The notes beneath the pieces were generated by a model. That model was given only the letters and a program-made list of their open reading frames with translations, was not told where the DNA came from and ran no database searches. Source: Calothrix sp. PCC 7507 (GTDB lineage: Bacteria > Cyanobacteriota > Cyanobacteriia > Cyanobacteriales > Nostocaceae). Taken from it: a DNA stretch of 64,000 bases. Both the position numbers and the translations under genes were made by a program. Below, piece by piece: positions 59,977 through 64,000 of the stretch (position 1 is the first letter of the stretch; every line of letters starts with the position of its first letter). The DNA lies in contig NC_019682.1 of assembly GCF_000316575.1 (NCBI RefSeq), forward strand, positions 3,904,001-3,968,000, written 5' to 3'.

Positions 59977-60822
59977 ATGACAACTGTACAAAGACGCCCT
60001 GCTAGCCCCAGGCTTAACGGTAGTTTTAACTTGATAGCCAGTCTGCAAAAGCAATTTCCTGATTTTATCCCGCCAGCGATCGCTCTCATCATCTTTCTCA
60101 TCATCTGGCAATTATTTTCTCTGACACCCAATGCGACATTACCAGGGCCAGTCAAAGTCATCCAAGATACCTGGATTTTGATTCTCTATCCTTTCTATGA
60201 CAAAGGTGGCACTGATAAAGGCTTATTTTGGCAGATTTGGGGCAGTCTGCAACGGGTGGCTATTAGTTATACATTAGCGGCGATCGTTGGTATTGGTTTG
60301 GGCATTTTAATTGGCGTGAATAAAACCATGTCGAAAGCCTTAGACCCCATCTTCCAACTCCTGCGGACAGTACCGCCTCTGGCTTGGGTGCCAATTTCCT
60401 TAGCCGCCTTGCGACAAAACGAACCTGCAGCTTTATTCGTAATTTTCATCACCGCAATTTGGCCGATCTTAATTAACACTGCAGTGGGTGTCACCCAAAT
60501 TCCCCAAGATTACAACAACGTCGCCAAAGTTCTGCAACTTAGCAAGAAAGATTACTTCCTGAATATTCTGATTCCTGCAGCTTTACCCTACATTTTTACA
60601 GGCTTAAGAATTGCCATTGGTTTAGCTTGGTTAGCAATTATCGCCGCAGAAATCGTCATGTCTGGGATTGTCGGTATCGGCTTCTTTATTTGGAACGCCT
60701 ATCAAAATAACAATGTCAGCGAAGTGATTTTAGCTCTAGTCTACATCGGACTTGTTGGTTTAGTGCTAGATAAACTCATGGCTTGGTTGCAAAACAAGAT
60801 TTTACCTGCAGAACAGAAGTAG
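59977..60822 (+). CDS. cmpB: CmpB-type ABC transporter permease
   Basis: 281 residues, ATG with AAGGAGAA nine bases upstream. A binding-protein-dependent permease with about six helices; the characteristic EAA-type loop is VTQIPQDYNNVAKVLQLSKKDYFLNILIPAALPYIFTGLRIA. Other features are QIWGSLQRVAISYTLAAIVGIGLGILIG and LLRTVPPLAWVPISLAAL. Carries bicarbonate (or nitrate) across the plasma membrane with CmpA, CmpC and CmpD. Second in the cmp cluster. Confidence 0.85.
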   Translation: MTTVQRRPASPRLNGSFNLIASLQKQFPDFIPPAIALIIFLIIWQLFSLTPNATLPGPVKVIQDTWILILYPFYDKGGTDKGLFWQIWGSLQRVAISYTLAAIVGIGLGILIGVNKTMSKALDPIFQLLRTVPPLAWVPISLAALRQNEPAALFVIFITAIWPILINTAVGVTQIPQDYNNVAKVLQLSKKDYFLNILIPAALPYIFTGLRIAIGLAWLAIIAAEIVMSGIVGIGFFIWNAYQNNNVSEVILALVYIGLVGLVLDKLMAWLQNKILPAEQK

Positions 60823-60966
60823 GGATTAGGGGCTAGGGATTAGGGGCTAGGGACTAGGAGGGACTAGAAAAGAATTAATTGTCCAATTCCCAATTCCCCA
60901 TTCCCAATTCCCCAGTTCCCACTTCATACTTCATACTTCATACTTCATACTTCATCCTTTACTACT
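60822..60966. repeat. heptamer repeats between cmpB and cmpC
   Basis: Directly after the cmpB stop are alternating 7-mers GGGATTA/GGGGCTA/GGGACTA (60822-60856), then a CCCAATTCCC patch and exactly five copies of ACTTCAT at 60921-60955. These end 11 bases before cmpC, leaving no normal ribosome-binding site. Confidence 0.85.
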
Positions 60967-62970
60967 ATGTCTATATTTGTTGGTGTTGATCAAATTGACA
61001 AGGTTTTCGAGTTAACTGGTGGTGGTCAATATATTGCCCTCAAGAGAATTGACCTCGAAATTAAAAAAGGTGAATTCGTTTCTTTAATTGGTCACTCTGG
61101 TTGCGGTAAATCCACTCTCTTAAATATGATTGCAGGTTTGGATTTACCAACTGAAGGTCTTGTCACCTTGGAAGGACAAAGAATTACCAAACCCGGGCCA
61201 GATAGGATGGTGGTATTTCAAAATTATTCCCTCTTACCTTGGCGGACAGTTAGAGAAAATATTGCCTTGGCGGTAGACTCAGTGATGAGAGGTTTACCCG
61301 ATGAGGAACGCAAAGCCATTATTGATAAACATATCGATATGGTGGGTTTGCGTCCCCATGCAGATAAACAACCGGGGATGTTGTCTGGTGGACAAAAACA
61401 ACGAGTAGCGATCGCCCGCGCTTTAGCTATCCGTCCCAAGTTACTATTATTAGACGAACCCTTCGGTGCTTTAGATGCCTTGACACGGGGTAATTTGCAA
61501 GAACAACTCATGCAAATCTGCGAAGAAAATCAAGTTACCGCCGTGATGGTGACTCATGACGTAGATGAAGCAGTGCTGTTATCTGACAGAATAGTCATGT
61601 TGACCAATGGCCCAGAATCCAAAATTGGCGACATCCTGGAAGTAGATATTCCCAGACCCCGCAAACGCATGGAAGTAGTAGAACATCCCAGCTACTACAG
61701 CTTGCGGAGTGAGATGATTTACTTCCTGAATCAGCAAAAACGCATCAAGAAAATTCGCGCCAGAAAAACAGCGGCTGTTAGCCGTCATGGATTGGAAAAA
61801 GTCAACTTAGAAATTGGCTTCTTACCCCTCACCGCCTGCGCCCCCCTAGCGATCGCCAAAGAAAAAGGCTTCTTCACCAAACACGGTTTGGACGAAGTTA
61901 ACCTCGTGCGAGAAAGCAGCTGGCGGGGTATCGAAGATGGCATGACAGGTGGCTACTTAGATGCTGCCCAAATGCCTTCAGGAATGCCCATGTGGTTGAC
62001 TTTGGGAGGACATAAAAATCAACCCGTCCCAGTAGTTACCGCCCTCACCATAACTCGCAACGGTAACGCCATCACCTTGGCGAAACGCTTTTATGATGAA
62101 GGCGTGCAAACCTTATCAGACTTCAAAAACTACCTACTCCGCACCCGCAACCAACGCCACACAATGGGAGTAGTCCATCCCGCATCCATGCATAACTTGC
62201 TGCTGCGTTACTGGTTAGCCGCTGGTGGAATTGATCCCGATTCCGACGTGGATATGAAGACTATTCCCCCAGCCCAGATGGTAGTTGATTTACAAGGCGG
62301 AAGCATTGATGGTTACTGTGTGGGCGAACCTTGGAACTACCGCGCCGCCGTAGAAGGTGCTGGTTTTACCATTGCTAGTGACTTAGAAGTTTGGTTAGGA
62401 CACCCCGGTAAAGTTCTCGGTGTGCGGGAAGATTGGGCAGAAGCTTATCCTAACACCCACATTGCTTTAACCAAGGCTTTATTAGAAGCTTGCAAATACT
62501 GTGCCAATCCTGAAAATGTTGAAGAAGTGAGGCAGATTTTGGCAAACCGAGATTATGTCAGTACTGATTTAGAGTACATCCAACTCGAAGACCCAGATAT
62601 TGCTACTTGTAGCTTAGACCATCCTTTACGACAGTACGCCCATCTCCAGTTTTATTCCGGCTCTGCCATTAACCGTCCCAGTCGAACTGAACAAATTTGG
62701 ATTATGAGTCAATTAGCCCGTTGGGGTGACACTCCCTTACCTCGAAACTGGGTGGAAGTTGTAGAAAGAGTCTGCCGAGTGCGTGTATTCAGCACCGCCG
62801 CCCGCGAATTAGGTTTAGATATTAGCTACACTCGCCAACCGATTCAGCTATTCGATGGCATACCTTTTAATGGCGATGATCCCATAGCTTATCTCAATAG
62901 CTTAGAAATTAAACGTGACTTTTCCATCGCCGAAGTCATCCTTGATGCACCAAGAAAAACAGCAGCATGA
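60967..62970 (+). CDS. cmpC: CmpC-type ABC ATPase fused to a CmpA-like domain
   Basis: 667 residues. The ATPase (about 1-265) has Walker A GHSGCGKST (42-50), signature LSGGQKQRVAIARAL and Walker B LLLLDEPFGALDAL. From about 275 on the chain resembles CmpA/NrtA ([48 protein letters not shown]), as in NrtC and CmpC, where it is thought to be regulatory. At the site aligned with Glu 274 of CmpA it reads LGHPGKVLGVREDW, with Lys. The start codon lacks a clear ribosome-binding site because heptamers lie just upstream. Confidence 0.87.
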   Translation: MSIFVGVDQIDKVFELTGGGQYIALKRIDLEIKKGEFVSLIGHSGCGKSTLLNMIAGLDLPTEGLVTLEGQRITKPGPDRMVVFQNYSLLPWRTVRENIALAVDSVMRGLPDEERKAIIDKHIDMVGLRPHADKQPGMLSGGQKQRVAIARALAIRPKLLLLDEPFGALDALTRGNLQEQLMQICEENQVTAVMVTHDVDEAVLLSDRIVMLTNGPESKIGDILEVDIPRPRKRMEVVEHPSYYSLRSEMIYFLNQQKRIKKIRARKTAAVSRHGLEKVNLEIGFLPLTACAPLAIAKEKGFFTKHGLDEVNLVRESSWRGIEDGMTGGYLDAAQMPSGMPMWLTLGGHKNQPVPVVTALTITRNGNAITLAKRFYDEGVQTLSDFKNYLLRTRNQRHTMGVVHPASMHNLLLRYWLAAGGIDPDSDVDMKTIPPAQMVVDLQGGSIDGYCVGEPWNYRAAVEGAGFTIASDLEVWLGHPGKVLGVREDWAEAYPNTHIALTKALLEACKYCANPENVEEVRQILANRDYVSTDLEYIQLEDPDIATCSLDHPLRQYAHLQFYSGSAINRPSRTEQIWIMSQLARWGDTPLPRNWVEVVERVCRVRVFSTAARELGLDISYTRQPIQLFDGIPFNGDDPIAYLNSLEIKRDFSIAEVILDAPRKTAA

Positions 62971-63711
62971 ATCAATTCAAAATTCAAAATTCAAAATTAA
63001 AGTAGGGTGGGCATTGCCCACCAACGTAACGCTCTTCTATGACTCTGGAGAGAGAATAATCCAAGCGATTAGAAATCGCGGCTACACAAACAAAGTCCGC
63101 CTGCGCGGACTAACGCCAAAATAGGGTTTCAAATTTAATCTGACGAGAGTAATAAAAGAGCGGTAAATATAAAGTTTTCCAGCAATGGTGGGCAATACTC
63201 ATGTAGAGACGCGATTCTACTCTACGAGAAGCCCTACGGGTGACGCTCCTGCGTCGCTATCGCTAGCGCTCTAAGCGAAGCTATGCCGTTGGCGCAGCCT
63301 CTCGTAGAGAAGGCTTTACTCCAGTTCACGCCACGTGCTTTATGCCGGGAAACCCGTCCACCGGACTGGCTCCTTTATGCAGGCGTTCCCGTCCACCGGA
63401 CTGGCTCACCGCACTCCGTGCGTCTACGCGTCTGAAAGACCAATTTTCTACGCTGAACCGTATTGGCAATGGTGGGCATTGCCCACCCTACTCAGCGCCC
63501 CTCTGCGTTTAAACCTTAACTTTTTACTCCGTTTATCAGTTTCGGAACTTTAACATTCAGCTTTTTATAGCGATCGCCAAGATGGTTAGGACGTTCTAAA
63601 TTACTGAAACCCTTGATGTCATTCCCCATACTTCAACTTCGCTCAGTACAAGTTCCCTAGCCCCTAGTAAAACCAGTACAACCAGTCCCTAGTTATAACT
63701 CCCCAATCGCC
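62971..63711. repeat. cmpC-cmpD spacer filled with nested repeats
   Basis: 741 bp without a gene. At 63006-63022 and 63471-63487 is the palindrome GGTGGGCATTGCCCACC; at 63097-63112 a GTCCGC...GCGGAC hairpin. Family E copy 2 spans 63203-63443, split by inserted repeats, including two 35-bp tandem units at 63339-63408 that share CCCGTCCACCGGACTGGCTC. The spacer ends with CCCTAGTAAAACCAGTACAACCAGTCCCTAG-type repeats just before cmpD. Confidence 0.8.
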
Positions 63712-64000
63712 ATGCAAAACCGTAACTTGACCATTAATAACGTCACCAGAGACTCACTAGCAAAACCATTAGCAAAAACAACCAGCAACCGCCAGCCTTT
63801 CCTAGAAATTAAAGATGTTTCCAAAGTCTACCCCACAAAAAAAGGCCCCTTCACCGTCCTTGATGGTGTCAACTTAAACGTTAATCAGGGCGAGTTTATT
63901 TGTGTAATCGGTCACTCTGGCTGTGGTAAATCCACTCTGCTAAATATGGTGTCTGGTTTTAACTTTCCCACCTCCGGACAAGTGTTGCTAGAAGGACAAC
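63712..64000 (+). CDS. cmpD: CmpD-type ABC ATPase, 3' end outside the window
   Basis: The first 96 residues are seen from the ATG at 63712. After a variable leader (MQNRNLTINNVTRDSLAKP) comes FLEIKDVSKVYPTKKGPFTVLDGVNLNVNQGEFICVIGHSGCGKST, with the same Walker A as CmpC. It is the fourth gene of the cmp cluster, the second ATPase, and in this family it lacks the fused binding domain. Signature and Walker B fall outside the window. Confidence 0.85.
   Translation, partial: MQNRNLTINNVTRDSLAKPLAKTTSNRQPFLEIKDVSKVYPTKKGPFTVLDGVNLNVNQGEFICVIGHSGCGKSTLLNMVSGFNFPTSGQVLLEGQ

Noticed and set aside
63335-63553. 72-codon plus-strand frame
   Set aside because: It translates the 35-bp tandem repeat and palindromes between cmpC and cmpD.
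1-64000. tRNA, rRNA, CRISPR array
   Set aside because: Looked for T-loop GGTTCGA patterns, rRNA-like stretches and regularly spaced 28-37-bp repeats; none were seen. The heptamer arrays are not CRISPR.

Overview
The window comes from a cyanobacterium, most likely a filamentous heterocyst-forming one (Nostoc/Anabaena group). The octamer GCGATCGC (HIP1) and its core CGATCG recur throughout. Several genes are typical of the group: Psb32, a CmpABCD-type bicarbonate transporter, a CbiG-CobJ fusion, DUF4346 and DUF2103 proteins, a giant Ser/Thr kinase-AAA-GAF-histidine kinase, and a fraC-fraD-fraE septal-junction cluster. Intergenic spaces are full of heptamer tandem repeats, palindromes and MITE-like elements. 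No rRNA, tRNA or CRISPR array was seen.

Layout. 1-7 kb: the end of a gamma-glutamyltransferase gene, a Uma2 nuclease-fold gene, moeA, an RDD membrane protein, then rpmG-rpsR and an RNase II/R-family exonuclease. 7.0-7.7 kb: two decayed small reading frames on the minus strand. 7.8-12.5 kb: a pentapeptide-repeat protein, the fraCDE operon (minus), and a tandem CobO/BtuR-like protein. 13-18 kb: a stand-alone cyanophycin-synthetase-like ATP-grasp enzyme and a Wzc-like chain-length/tyrosine-kinase protein. 18-31 kb: housekeeping and conserved cyanobacterial genes (rnc, an oxidoreductase, a histidine kinase, a RibD-like reductase, DUF482, DUF4346, psb32, surE, a HupE-like protein, DUF2103, clpS, a TauD-like dioxygenase). 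31-39 kb: exported SH3 and PEP-CTERM proteins, then the giant hybrid kinase lying between two inverted remnants of an IS1634-like (DUF4277) transposase. 39.7-49 kb: murF, fasciclin, a PanE-like reductase, a decayed small membrane gene, a TrkA/RCK protein, a DUF3124 lipoprotein, a Na+/H+ antiporter and cbiG-cobJ. 49-57 kb: an intact IS110-family transposase, a PlsY-PEP-synthase-like fusion, an untracked 46-residue membrane protein, an SGNH-like protein, a second pentapeptide protein and a small exported Cys protein. 58-64 kb: cmpA-cmpB-cmpC-cmpD (cmpD truncated by the window end), with repeats at every junction.

Themes. Inorganic carbon uptake (cmp), cobalamin and molybdenum cofactors (cbiG-cobJ, CobO-like, moeA), filament architecture (fraCDE), cell wall (murF) and signalling are represented. 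The most unusual observations are: three short, well-preserved but stop-interrupted reading frames; six families of MITE-like or nested repeats, one of which supplies the stop codon of cmpA; the inverted IS remnants around the giant kinase; the free-standing CphA-like ATP-grasp gene; and an IS110 element with a 10-bp repeat at its possible ends. No clearly new multi-gene system was found. All calls are from reading the sequence only, with no database search.
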